Positions 51,206 through 60,683 of a DNA stretch of 64,000 nt are shown here, in pieces (position 1 is the first letter of the stretch; each line of letters opens with the position of its first letter). The notes beneath the pieces were generated by a model that did not search any database, was not told where the DNA came from, and saw only the letters and a list, made by a program, of their open reading frames with translations. Position numbers and translations under genes: made by a program. Origin of the DNA: an uncultured Bacteroidales bacterium (lineage in GTDB: Bacteria > Bacteroidota > Bacteroidia > Bacteroidales > FEN-979); the NCBI GenBank assembly GCA_903885595.1, contig CAISJJ010000311.1, forward strand, positions 1-64,000, given 5' to 3'.

Positions 51206-52165
51206 ATGAGACACATCCTGTTCGTTTGTACAATTATCTTTTCTTTCTCAATTACAAGTCCAACCCGGGCTTCAGGACAGCCACCCCTGACGATCGGGAT
51301 ACTGACCGATGCCCAGTATTGCAATTGTAGCCCGAGTGGTCCAAGACAGTATATCTCCTCACCGGCAAAACTGGATAGCTGTATCGCAGTTTTTAATGAA
51401 CAAAAAGTATCGGCAGTTTTTCACCTGGGCGATCTGATCGACCACCGGTATATCAGCTACGACAGTATGCTTCCCCGCTTCAAAAAATCCCTGGCCCCGG
51501 TACATTTTGTAATGGGTAACCATGACTTTATGGTCGATGATCTGGTTAAAGACAGTGTTTTAAGAAAGTATAACCTTCCAAACCCCTATTACACTGCAAC
51601 GATCGGGAACTGGAAATTCATAATACTCAATGGAGATGATCTCAGTTACCAGGCCCCGATGGACAAGGAGCGGAAGGCAGAAAGGGACTCGATCGTTTTG
51701 TTGCTGTGGCAATCCATACGCTGTAATATGATGCCCTGGAACGGGGGTGTTGGAAAATCGCAGTTGGGATGGCTCAGAAATGAGCTCCGCCTCGCACAGG
51801 AACAACATCAGCAGGTGATCGTGATGTGCCATTTCCCAGTTTATCCGGCCGACTGTTTTAATTTATATAACGACCGTCAAATCGTAAACCTCCTGTCGGA
51901 ATATTCCTGTGTGAAAGCCTATTTTAACGGGCATCATCATTCGGGAAACTATGGATACCGGAACGGGATTCATTTTGTCAACTTTAAAGGCATGGTCGAT
52001 ACACCCGTAAATTCCTTTGCACTGGTAACGCTCAGGCAGGATAGTATCCTGATCGAGGGAAAGGGAAGAGAAACTGATCGCAGGCTTAAGGTGGAGGGCG
52101 GGAACCTTGAAATCAGATCCAGGAATGAGTGGAACAATATTATGCCGTCAACAACAAAACAATAA
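51206..52165 (+). CDS. exported calcineurin-like metallophosphoesterase
   Basis: About 319 aa from ATG 51206 (MRHILFVCTII), which gives a good signal peptide; an upstream ATG at 51128 adds an unlikely N-terminus. Dinuclear-metal motifs: ILTDAQY (DxQ variant of DxH), HLGDLIDH (GDxxD), VMGNHDF (GNHD), MCHFP and FNGHHH (GHxH). It resembles manganese-dependent ADP-ribose/CDP-alcohol diphosphatases, but substrate is open. It follows the binding-lipoprotein gene by ~110 bases and precedes the glycosidase. Confidence 0.87.
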   Translation: MRHILFVCTIIFSFSITSPTRASGQPPLTIGILTDAQYCNCSPSGPRQYISSPAKLDSCIAVFNEQKVSAVFHLGDLIDHRYISYDSMLPRFKKSLAPVHFVMGNHDFMVDDLVKDSVLRKYNLPNPYYTATIGNWKFIILNGDDLSYQAPMDKERKAERDSIVLLLWQSIRCNMMPWNGGVGKSQLGWLRNELRLAQEQHQQVIVMCHFPVYPADCFNLYNDRQIVNLLSEYSCVKAYFNGHHHSGNYGYRNGIHFVNFKGMVDTPVNSFALVTLRQDSILIEGKGRETDRRLKVEGGNLEIRSRNEWNNIMPSTTKQ

Positions 52166-52202
52166 TCTATCTGGTTAGGATAAATTCAGATAAATAAATC
52201 TT

Positions 52203-54887
52203 ATGAATTCAAGAAATTTTTACCTTTCAGTTATAATTTGCGGATTCCAAGCGATGGCAATGGCACAAACCAACGGAGCAATGTTTAAATCGGATAAATA
52301 CACCATTTTCAACAACCATGTGGAGCAAAATGATTTCAAGGCTATCGCCATTTCCCCGGTTGAAATGAGTTCAAATTACCGGAGCCCTGATGCCGACAAA
52401 TACAGTCGGGATATTACATTTAAGTTCAGTATTAACTCGCGTGACAATGAGATGGTATCCGGGCAGGATCATCATGTAACCCTTCAGCCGGAAAATGGCA
52501 GTTGCACCACTACGGTCAGGTTTGGGAAACAGCTGTTGCAAACGGTGCCAGCGGCCGATGGCTCAAACCTTCCGCCCAACACGCACTGGACCATTCGTCT
52601 GGATATGCGGGATGTGCTTAAATCATTCAGAGAACAAGGATTTTATACGCTGTTCAATGGCGAAAAATTAGACCAGGCCGACCTTAAAGGAGTTTATATT
52701 GCCGGAAATTCCGCTCCGCTGATGTGGGATTTCAACAATCTTCATAACCGGCCTGAACTGGAGTTGAAAGACCCCGACGGTGACGGTATTTATGAAACCA
52801 CCCTGACCATGAATGCCAAAAGCAATGAGAAGCAGACTGCCGCCAAATGGAAAAAAAAGAACAATACGACGGCATTCCCGCAATATCATTCTGACTACCC
52901 GGTTTCCGATGCCATTTACAATATGGCCCTCGACGAAATGATCGAGGCTGTTGAACCCGACAGCACATTCAGAACGGGCAAGGAATGGGCCGGCGTATGG
53001 ACCAGGGATATAAGCTACAGCATCATTCTTTCAATGGCGCACATGCAGCCAAAGGTAGCCATGAACAGCCTGATGCGCAAGGTCAGGAACAAACGCATAA
53101 TCCAGGATACCGGAACAGGGGGAGCCTGGCCGGTAAGTACCGACAGGATGATCTGGGCTGTTGCAGCGTGGGAAGTATACAAGGCAACAGGGGATGAAGA
53201 CTGGCTTGAGCAGGCATACCTCACCATCAAACAATCCGTTGAGGATGATCTGTTGAATGTGTATGATCAGAAAACAGGACTGGTAAAAGGTGAATCTTCT
53301 TTCCTGGACTGGCGCGAACAAACCTATCCCAAATGGATGCAGCCGGCTGATATATTCGAAAGTGAATGCCTTGGCACAAATGCGCTGCATTACCAGGCCA
53401 ATATAATCCTGTCGGAAATGGCCATGAGGCTGAACCATCCAAATATTGCTGAAAACCACAAATTGATTGCCGAAAAAATTAAAACAGGAATCAACCAATA
53501 CCTGTGGCTGCCTGAAAAAGGATACTACGCCCGGTTTTTATATGGCAGAAACTTCAAAACAGTATCACCGGGATCGGAAGCATTGGGTGAAGCATTGTGT
53601 GTGATTTTCGGCATTGCCGGTGAAGAAAGGGCAAAACAGGTTGTGGCCAATACCCCTGTTACTGCTTTTGGCATCCCCTGCATCTCTCCGCAGATCCCCA
53701 ATATTCCGCCGTATCACAACAATGCGGTCTGGCCTTTTGTGCAAGCCTATTGGCTTTGGGCGGCAGCTTCGGTAAAAAATGAAAGATCAGTAATGGAAAG
53801 CATTGGAGCCATTTACCGTCCTGCTGCATTATTTCTTACCAACAAGGAAAATTTTGTGGCAGAGAATGGCGATTTCGCCGGTACCCAGATCAATTCCAGC
53901 ATCATGCTATGGAGCTTATCGGGAAACATCAGCATTGTTCACAAAGTTTTATTCGGGATCAGGTTCGAAAAAAGCAAACTGGTTTTTCAGCCCTTTGTGC
54001 CAAAAGCACTGCAAGGAAGGCGAACGCTGACGAATTTCAAATACCGCAATGCATTGCTTGATATTGAAATCGATGGCTACGGCAGTAAAATTGCCTTATT
54101 TGAATTGGATGGAAATAGAACTTCATTGTTTGAAATTCCGGGAACAATCACCGGGAAACACACCATCAGGATTGTAATGGATAATCAGATGCCAATTGAA
54201 TCTTCAACCAATCAGCAGCCTGTGGTATTTGCCATACCCGCACCCATGGTTCAATATAATAACCCTGAAATCTCATGGCAGCCTGTTGAAAATGCAGCAG
54301 GTTATAAAATTTTCATCAATGGAACGCTGGCTGAAACAACAAAGCAAATTTCCCTGAAAGTGCAGCCCGGAACATTTGCTGAATACCAGGTAATCGCTTA
54401 CGATAAAAATAAGGTTGAATCCTTTGCTTCAGAACCGGTGCCTGTTATGGATGAGAAATATCTGCAAATTTATCCTGCCGAAGATTTTGCCGTGAAATCT
54501 GATCGTACCTGCAAAGGTTTTACCGGGCAGGGTTTTATCGAAATCAGTAAGACGGTAAATAACATTGTCAGCTTTAAAATAAAAATCGTTGCTGATGGAT
54601 TATACACCATCGATTACCGTTATGCTAACGGAAACGGTCCGGTCAATACCGAAAACAAATGTGCTGTCCGTTCATTATCAGTTGACAAAAAACCTGTCAG
54701 CGTTATTGTTTTTCCTCAACGGGGAAAAGACGAGTGGTCGAACTGGGGATTCACCAACGCATTGAAGGTACCGCTGACGAAAGGTGAACATATAATTTCT
54801 CTTTCGCTGGAGGGTGCCAATGAAAATATGAATGGAGGAATCAACCAGGCAATGATCGACTTTCTCAGAATCCAACTGATTCAGTGA
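52203..54887 (+). CDS. secreted six-hairpin glycosidase (glycogen-debranching-like)
   Basis: An 894-aa exported protein (signal peptide 1-21). An N-terminal beta region includes an E-set/starch-binding-like stretch (about 160-205, MWDFNNL and DPDGDGIYETTL). The (alpha/alpha)6 core spans about 235-620, with WAGVWTRDISYS, GGAWPVSTDRM and PYHNNAVWPFVQAYW. Acidic residues at WTRD and DWRE are catalytic candidates. A Fn3-like part and a C-terminal CBM-like jelly roll end the protein. It probably degrades an alpha-linked glycan in the periplasm or outside the cell. Confidence 0.82.
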   Translation: MNSRNFYLSVIICGFQAMAMAQTNGAMFKSDKYTIFNNHVEQNDFKAIAISPVEMSSNYRSPDADKYSRDITFKFSINSRDNEMVSGQDHHVTLQPENGSCTTTVRFGKQLLQTVPAADGSNLPPNTHWTIRLDMRDVLKSFREQGFYTLFNGEKLDQADLKGVYIAGNSAPLMWDFNNLHNRPELELKDPDGDGIYETTLTMNAKSNEKQTAAKWKKKNNTTAFPQYHSDYPVSDAIYNMALDEMIEAVEPDSTFRTGKEWAGVWTRDISYSIILSMAHMQPKVAMNSLMRKVRNKRIIQDTGTGGAWPVSTDRMIWAVAAWEVYKATGDEDWLEQAYLTIKQSVEDDLLNVYDQKTGLVKGESSFLDWREQTYPKWMQPADIFESECLGTNALHYQANIILSEMAMRLNHPNIAENHKLIAEKIKTGINQYLWLPEKGYYARFLYGRNFKTVSPGSEALGEALCVIFGIAGEERAKQVVANTPVTAFGIPCISPQIPNIPPYHNNAVWPFVQAYWLWAAASVKNERSVMESIGAIYRPAALFLTNKENFVAENGDFAGTQINSSIMLWSLSGNISIVHKVLFGIRFEKSKLVFQPFVPKALQGRRTLTNFKYRNALLDIEIDGYGSKIALFELDGNRTSLFEIPGTITGKHTIRIVMDNQMPIESSTNQQPVVFAIPAPMVQYNNPEISWQPVENAAGYKIFINGTLAETTKQISLKVQPGTFAEYQVIAYDKNKVESFASEPVPVMDEKYLQIYPAEDFAVKSDRTCKGFTGQGFIEISKTVNNIVSFKIKIVADGLYTIDYRYANGNGPVNTENKCAVRSLSVDKKPVSVIVFPQRGKDEWSNWGFTNALKVPLTKGEHIISLSLEGANENMNGGINQAMIDFLRIQLIQ

Positions 54888-54963
54888 ATTCATTTGTAAA
54901 GGCAACCTGTGAATTCAAGGATAATTCACGGTCGAAGACCTCAGGTTAAGGGAACTAAAGTGG

Positions 54964-55452
54964 TTATTTTTTCACGATGATTCCGCTCAGCATTTCCTCT
55001 ATTTCATTAGCAGAATCAGTCATCACCTGTTCTACGATGCCGCCGAAAGCCTTCGCCATCGGCGCAGGGTTTATCCGGGAGATATATGTTTTCCCGTCGC
55101 TTTTTTTATACACACTGATCCTGCAAGGCATCATGCATGATACAATCCGTTCGTTGTCTTTTTCAAGAATTTTACTTGCGTGTTTGGGGTGACAAACGGC
55201 AAATACTTTCACCGGCAGCACCTCTGCCCCGTATGTTTCCATGGTCTTTTGCAAATCATGAATGGCGGTAAGTTTCCAGGTATTCTTTTCAACTGCAGCT
55301 TTCAGTGTTTCAACCGTAATATCAAAATCATATTTACTTTCATTCTCTAAAAACATGTTGCCCGTTTCCTTATTACCATCCCCTGACTGGGCCCTGGTGC
55401 TCAAATTAATCAAGGCAAAAAAAACTATAAATTTGATCATCAATCCTTTCAT
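54964..55452 (-). CDS. exported DUF302 protein
   Basis: A 162-aa protein with a signal peptide (1-21) and a single DUF302 domain: SKYDFDITVETLKAAVEKN, VFAVCHPKHASKIL and MMPCRISVY. DUF302 is a small beta-alpha-beta fold of unknown role, sometimes linked to redox or metal functions; the two Cys residues are conserved-looking. Its promoter box lies ~90 bases upstream. Confidence 0.87.
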   Translation of the reverse strand: MKGLMIKFIVFFALINLSTRAQSGDGNKETGNMFLENESKYDFDITVETLKAAVEKNTWKLTAIHDLQKTMETYGAEVLPVKVFAVCHPKHASKILEKDNERIVSCMMPCRISVYKKSDGKTYISRINPAPMAKAFGGIVEQVMTDSANEIEEMLSGIIVKK

Positions 55453-55541
55453 ATGTTTATAAATTTAACAACAAATAATTAAATTACTTTATCATTTAAA
55501 CTGCAAACATCCATGAATCTGTTAAATTGGGTTTGCTAAAG

Positions 55542-55549
55542 CAAATATA
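55542..55549 (-). promoter_or_regulatory. candidate -7 box of the DUF302 gene
   Basis: TATATTTG on the minus strand, 89 bases before ATG 55452. Confidence 0.4.
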
Positions 55550-55594
55550 AGCGAAAAATGGCAGATCTTGAGAAAGGGTTTTTTCGAATTTTCG

Positions 55595-55602
55595 TATATT
55601 TG
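55595..55602 (+). promoter_or_regulatory. candidate -7 box of the acyltransferase-like gene
   Basis: TATATTTG, 87 bases before ATG 55690. Confidence 0.4.
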
Positions 55603-55689
55603 ACATGATAATGAACCCGTTTGTTTAACATAATGATTTAGAAAACCTTAAATGATGAATATAGTCAGCTAATTTCATAGTAGCACTGT

Positions 55690-56781
55690 ATGAAACCTGA
55701 ACGTCTTAAATCAATCGATGCCCTCAGAGGCTTCGATATGTTTTGGATATCCAACGGTGAAGCTTTCTTCATTGCACTTTTCATGTTTATAAACACTCCC
55801 TTTTTCAGGGACCTGGCTTTGCAGTTTGACCATCCGCAATGGGCCGGGTTTCGCTTTTATGATATGATATTCCCTTTGTTCCTGTTCATCATGGGTGCGG
55901 TGATGCCTTTATCGATTACCCGCAGGTTGGAACGCGGCGACTCACGAAAACAGATATACAGACATATCATACAAAGGACGGTGCTGCTTTTCCTGCTCGG
56001 ACTGGTTTATAATGGATTGTTTAACTTCGATTTCGCAGGTCAACGCTACTCAGGCGTGCTGCAGCGGTTTGCAATAACCTATTTCTTTGCCGGGATTATC
56101 GTAATGCACTTTAAGACTCGGGGACAAATGATCTGGGCTGCACTGATTTTAATCCTTTACTGGGTCTTGCTTCTTACGGTTCCTTCACCCGGGTTTCAGC
56201 CCTATGACCTTACACCCCAGGGCAATTTGTGTGGCTATATCGACAGAACCCTTCTGCCCGGATCCTTCTGCTGCTATAATTTTGGTGACAATGAAGGCAT
56301 TCTGACCATGTTTCCGGCCATTACAAACGTTTTGTTTGGCGTGCTGGCCGGGCATTGGCTGTTGGGGGCATCCGACAATGTACGGAAGGTCAAAAACCTT
56401 GTTATTGCTGGCGTTTTGTTTATCACCGGGGGGCTGATGTGGAGCCTGGTTTTCCCGGTTAACAAATATTTATGGACCGGTTCTTATGTTTTACTGACCA
56501 CCGGTATCTCTTTTCTGTTGATGACGCTCTTTTTCTGGATAATTGATGTAAAAGGTTATCATAAATGGGCCTTTCCCTTTATCGTAATCGGACTAAACCC
56601 GATCACGATCTATGTTGCCCAGGGAATATTCGATTTCAGCATTATCGCAAACATCTTCACTCATGGGTTCATCGATTCCCTGGGGAGTTTTAAACCGGTT
56701 TTTTACCAGTTCAGTGTAATCATTGTAAAATGGTTATTCCTTTATTTTCTATATCGAAAACAAATCTTTTTAAAAGTTTAA
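55690..56781 (+). CDS. heparan-alpha-glucosaminide N-acetyltransferase-like membrane protein (DUF5009)
   Basis: A 363-aa protein with about ten membrane helices. Opening LKSIDALRGFDMFWI and FYDMIFPLFLFIMGAVMPLS match the DUF5009/HGSNAT family, relatives of the lysosomal enzyme that acetylates glucosamine on the far side of a membrane. In bacteria a glycan-acetylating role is plausible but unproven. The START-domain gene follows, 95 bases downstream. Confidence 0.87.
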   Translation: MKPERLKSIDALRGFDMFWISNGEAFFIALFMFINTPFFRDLALQFDHPQWAGFRFYDMIFPLFLFIMGAVMPLSITRRLERGDSRKQIYRHIIQRTVLLFLLGLVYNGLFNFDFAGQRYSGVLQRFAITYFFAGIIVMHFKTRGQMIWAALILILYWVLLLTVPSPGFQPYDLTPQGNLCGYIDRTLLPGSFCCYNFGDNEGILTMFPAITNVLFGVLAGHWLLGASDNVRKVKNLVIAGVLFITGGLMWSLVFPVNKYLWTGSYVLLTTGISFLLMTLFFWIIDVKGYHKWAFPFIVIGLNPITIYVAQGIFDFSIIANIFTHGFIDSLGSFKPVFYQFSVIIVKWLFLYFLYRKQIFLKV

Positions 56782-56876
56782 GATATCAGCCTCGGATACC
56801 CCCTGGAGTTCCGCCTTTCCTTGTCCATCCTCTATATGTTCAGGAAAAGTGTTATCTTGCAGAACACTCAACTGTT

Positions 56877-57503
56877 ATGAAACATTCTACAGTTCGCTTA
56901 ATTCTTTCGTCAGGTTTTGCCTTGTTGACTTCCTTATCCGTATTAGCCCAATCCTGGGATTTTATCAAAGAAAAAGATGGTATAAAAATATATACCCGGA
57001 AAGAGGCTGGAAATTCCATTAAATCGTATATGGGAGTGTGCGAAATTCATGCTCCTGCAGAAAAGGTGTTCTCCATGATCGAAGACGTGAATAACACAGA
57101 ATGGTGGGACAAGAACCTCAACCAGATCAAGGTGGTGCTTTATGAAAAACACAAACGGGCGAAGTACTACCTCGTATATGATTTGCCATGGCCGGTCACC
57201 GACCGCGACCTGTGCGTGGATGTTGTCGCCAAAACAGACCCGGCTACCGGCGTTTGCAAGGTTATTGCAGGGCCGCTTCCCGGCCTGCTGCCTGAAAACA
57301 ATGACCTGATCCGCATCAAGGATTACCGGCAAATTTGGACCATCACACCGGTCGGTAAGGAAATGGCGCACGTGGTACTCGAAGGCCATGTTGACCCTGC
57401 CGGCAGCATCCCCAACTGGATCTCAAACATGGTCATCGTTGATTCACCAATAAAGGTCATGAGCGGACTCAGGCAGAGACTGGAAAAAAAACAGCCAAAA
57501 TGA
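56877..57503 (+). CDS. exported START-domain lipid-binding protein
   Basis: About 208 aa from ATG 56877 (MKHSTVRLIL), which begins a clear signal peptide cleaved near VLAQS. The mature part is a START domain: DGIKIYTRKEAG, ending in the amphipathic helix PIKVMSGLRQRL. START domains bind lipids or sterols in a deep pocket. It may carry lipid in the periplasm; partner unknown. It converges on the STN-domain gene with 4 bases between. Confidence 0.87.
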   Translation: MKHSTVRLILSSGFALLTSLSVLAQSWDFIKEKDGIKIYTRKEAGNSIKSYMGVCEIHAPAEKVFSMIEDVNNTEWWDKNLNQIKVVLYEKHKRAKYYLVYDLPWPVTDRDLCVDVVAKTDPATGVCKVIAGPLPGLLPENNDLIRIKDYRQIWTITPVGKEMAHVVLEGHVDPAGSIPNWISNMVIVDSPIKVMSGLRQRLEKKQPK

Positions 57504-57507
57504 CTTG

Positions 57508-59127
57508 CTATTCTATCTTTTCCATTTTCCCTATAATCCCCCGCAGGGCCTCACCCAGCTTTACTTCAGGGGTAATGAAGTTAAAGTCGCCCCAGAAAGC
57601 ATCATCATTGTTGTAAGGTTGATCAGAAAATACGACACCGGGCTTCAGTATCTCCTGTTTCGGAAATTTCACAACACCGGCAGTATCAATATTGCAGGTG
57701 GCGAGCTCAAGGAAGGTATTAAAATGATCAGTAGATAAGCGATGCCTTAATCGTGTGGTTACTTCAATGTCGCAGCGTGCATGCCCAATGTAATACCTGC
57801 CGTTGAACAACATATAGCTTACCGAATAATTTATTTTTTTCAATTTAACAATCAGCCGGCGGCTTTTTTTAAGCACGAGGTCTGTTGCTGCATTATCAAT
57901 GTATTCCGGATTAATCTCAAAATCAGCGCCAAGGATGGCAAAACCATCTTTCTCAATGTAGACGGTCCCGATGTATAACGCTTTTTTCAGGTCGGCATTT
58001 TGCATAAAAGTAATCGCATAGGCATCCCGGTCATTGTAGGAAACCAGGTCGGAGTATTTATGGGTGTACTCGACAGGTGGCGTTTGATCAAGGAAACCCG
58101 GAATACATTTAACAATATCAAGCTGAAGCGCTGATTGCACACCAGCTTTGAGTTTCAGCGAAACCGTATCGGGCGGACCAGAATCCTGGAATTTTCTCGA
58201 TTTCATCAGTTTCACCTGGTCGGCATATTCGCTTTCACCAAAGGGTGATTTATATACTTTAAAAACAGCCTCCGAATAGCTGGTAAATGCATTGTTTTTC
58301 TGCACACCTTCACGGTAGAACGTTGTAAGATAAACAGGCTCAATCGCATTGTTCATCTTTCGCTGTTCCATTGCCTTCTCAATAAGTAAATCAGGATCGA
58401 TATAACGGATAATCACCTCCTGGATGGAAATAACCCTGCGGTCGAGGTAGAAATCGACCTGCTGTTTATTGAGCAACTGAACCGGGAAGCGCTGGCTCAT
58501 ATATCCCAGGTGCGATATAACCAGGGAGGTTCCGATCAGTGAATCCGGAATTTTAAGCAAAAAAAAACCGTCCTTATTTGTAACGGTCCCTATGTTCTCC
58601 TCCACGATGCCAATGGTGGCATACGGGATCGCTGCTTTGTTTTCGTTGTCGTAGATGTGACCCCTGATAACAATATTTTTCATAATATCCATTCCCGGAA
58701 AATCCTGCTTTTGCTCATTAACAGGAATTACATCAGTATTGGATTTATAGATCAGGATATGCTTTCCGATTACCTTGTAAGCAAGTCCGGGATTTGAAAG
58801 TATGTTATCAAGTACTGCACGCAAGGGTTGATGATCAGCCTCCAGTTTAACACGTTTATCGCTTTCAACGGTTTCGCTGTCATAAATAAAAAGGCAATCC
58901 GCATTTTGTGATATCAGGTTCAGGGCTTTGTAAAGCGTTGTTTTTTGCTTGGGAATGGTGATGGTTTTTTCAAGCATCAAAACCTGGCCAAGGGAAGCAT
59001 TTATCGAAAGCAGGATAAAGCCTGTGCTAAAGATACATGCTACAAAGAAGGAATGCAAAAGACGGTATATGCAAAACTTATTCCTGTTTTGTGCCTTCCC
59101 TGTTTTCGAAAAATACAACATTCCCAT
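57508..59127 (-). CDS. STN + carboxypeptidase-regulatory-domain surface protein
   Basis: A 539-aa exported protein: N-terminal hydrophobic segment (about 24-48), an STN domain (about 50-130, with TLYKALNLISQNADCLFIYD), a CarboxypepD_reg-like domain (about 155-240, VIRGHIYDNENKAAIPYATI) and a ~290-residue C-terminal part shared with the 416-aa protein at 60684-61934. STN domains normally signal to FecR in TonB receptors, but no barrel is present. The start overlaps the FecR gene by 50 bases; no better start exists nearer. It may be the surface sensor for the adjacent sigma factor. Confidence 0.83.
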   Translation of the reverse strand: MGMLYFSKTGKAQNRNKFCIYRLLHSFFVACIFSTGFILLSINASLGQVLMLEKTITIPKQKTTLYKALNLISQNADCLFIYDSETVESDKRVKLEADHQPLRAVLDNILSNPGLAYKVIGKHILIYKSNTDVIPVNEQKQDFPGMDIMKNIVIRGHIYDNENKAAIPYATIGIVEENIGTVTNKDGFFLLKIPDSLIGTSLVISHLGYMSQRFPVQLLNKQQVDFYLDRRVISIQEVIIRYIDPDLLIEKAMEQRKMNNAIEPVYLTTFYREGVQKNNAFTSYSEAVFKVYKSPFGESEYADQVKLMKSRKFQDSGPPDTVSLKLKAGVQSALQLDIVKCIPGFLDQTPPVEYTHKYSDLVSYNDRDAYAITFMQNADLKKALYIGTVYIEKDGFAILGADFEINPEYIDNAATDLVLKKSRRLIVKLKKINYSVSYMLFNGRYYIGHARCDIEVTTRLRHRLSTDHFNTFLELATCNIDTAGVVKFPKQEILKPGVVFSDQPYNNDDAFWGDFNFITPEVKLGEALRGIIGKMEKIE

Positions 59128-60112
59128 TGATGGTTTGGCTTTTCAGGTTCAGGGTCATACAAATGAGCTCAGCCATTATTTCGGCAGTTTCGTTATGGAA
59201 CGTAACAGTGAGTTTGCGCTTACCGGTTTCTTTATCTGCCAGGACAAAGGTAGTATTGAAATTCCGGTTTAGCACCTTGACAATATTCTGAAGCGGTTCA
59301 TCTTTAAAATGCATGCGCTGTTTATACCAGGATGAAGCCTCGTTTGCAACATACTTCGACTTAACAAGGGTACTCCTGCTGGTGGTAATTTTTTCGCCGG
59401 CCATTACCATTTCAATGCCGGAGGGATCCGATTTTAAAGTCACTTTTACACTTCCCCTGTCGACAAAAAGTTCGAAACCATTTCCGTTTTGTGTTTTCAC
59501 ATTAAAAGCAGTGCCCAGGACCTGTATCAGCGCTTCATTTGTTTCTATGATAAATGGGCTGCCCGGATCGGGTGCAATGTCGAAAAAAGCCTCCCCATTC
59601 AGTTCAACGGTGCGTGACCCGGATTCAAATACCTCTGGAAAAGAAAAGATTGAATTCTGTGCAATATAAATGACCGATCCATCGGCAAGGGTTTTAATGA
59701 GTGTGCCGGCATCATGCCCGGTATTAAGCTGAACCATTTCAACTGCCGGCTTACGGCTCATTTGCATATAAACAATAGTCCCGACACCCAGCAGAAGCAA
59801 TATAGCAGCAGCAATTTTTACAAACGGATGCATAAACCGGCTTTTTACAGCTACACGTTGCGCCGGTATCAATTGTTCATCCTGAAAGCGACCATATAGT
59901 TTATCCCAGGCTTTCCGGGTATCAGGGGAATTGGCATCCTTAAATCCTCTCATTGCCGACCATTGTTTTTTCAATTTTTCAATCCTGATTAGTTTTTCTC
60001 CCGAAACAGAAATTGCCTCCTCAAAAGCGTGCGATTCTGCTTCGCTCATTTCATGGCTCAGGTATTTTGCGAGTGTTTCGTCTTGTTTCTGGCTGTTGCC
60101 GGTTGTTTTCAT
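59078..60112 (-). CDS. FecR-family anti-sigma factor
   Basis: A 344-aa inner-membrane regulator. The N-terminal ~85 residues are cytoplasmic and should bind the sigma factor, with a membrane helix (about 91-110). A FecR domain follows (DGSVIYIAQNSIFSFPE) and then a DUF4974 domain at the C-terminus, which would touch the STN domain. Its start overlaps the sigma-factor stop by four bases (ATGA), so they are translationally coupled. Confidence 0.94.
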   Translation of the reverse strand: MKTTGNSQKQDETLAKYLSHEMSEAESHAFEEAISVSGEKLIRIEKLKKQWSAMRGFKDANSPDTRKAWDKLYGRFQDEQLIPAQRVAVKSRFMHPFVKIAAAILLLLGVGTIVYMQMSRKPAVEMVQLNTGHDAGTLIKTLADGSVIYIAQNSIFSFPEVFESGSRTVELNGEAFFDIAPDPGSPFIIETNEALIQVLGTAFNVKTQNGNGFELFVDRGSVKVTLKSDPSGIEMVMAGEKITTSRSTLVKSKYVANEASSWYKQRMHFKDEPLQNIVKVLNRNFNTTFVLADKETGKRKLTVTFHNETAEIMAELICMTLNLKSQTINGNVVFFENREGTKQE

Positions 60113-60669
60113 AGCGCTCCTTCCCTGGTGTATTCCTTCAACGATTTTCTGAACAACTGTAGCGCTTTCCCCATGTCGGCCTCAACTGTTTTCACCGAAA
60201 TGGATAAAATACTGGCGATTTCATGGTATTTCATCCCTTCAAACCTGTTCATCCGGAAAATACGGGAGCAGCGCTCCGGCATCTTCAGTAAAGTTGCGTT
60301 GATAATATTGCCCAAATCGTTCAACTCAACATCCGGTTGCACCTCAGCCGGCATCGTAACTTTATATTCGTTGAAAACATGTTCAGCATAATTTTTCCGG
60401 ACGGCAAGGTGTTCGAGATAATGAAGTGCGTTGTTACGGATTGATTGATACAGGTAGGCGTTCAGCGACAACTTCGGACTGAAGGTTTCCCTGTTTTTCC
60501 AGAAATGATAGAAAAACTCCTGTACCAAATCCTCCGCTGTATCCATATCCTTTACAATTTTTAATGCATGATGGCACAATGGCCCATAATAATTCTCAAA
60601 AAGTCGTTCAAATTCCCTGATGTCACCACCCTGTATTTTCTTCTGAATGAAATAATCAGTAAGGTTCAT
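60109..60669 (-). CDS. ECF RNA polymerase sigma factor
   Basis: A 186-aa ECF sigma-70 factor. Region 2 is visible as FERLFENYYGPLCHHALKI and DTAEDLVQEFFYHFWKNR; region 4 as KYHEIASILSISVKTVEADM, the HTH that reads the -35 element. It directs RNA polymerase to the regulon of this cluster, and should be held by the coupled FecR protein. It follows the 416-aa surface protein gene by 14 bases. Confidence 0.95.
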   Translation of the reverse strand: MNLTDYFIQKKIQGGDIREFERLFENYYGPLCHHALKIVKDMDTAEDLVQEFFYHFWKNRETFSPKLSLNAYLYQSIRNNALHYLEHLAVRKNYAEHVFNEYKVTMPAEVQPDVELNDLGNIINATLLKMPERCSRIFRMNRFEGMKYHEIASILSISVKTVEADMGKALQLFRKSLKEYTREGAL

Positions 60670-60683
60670 CGGGATAACAATCT

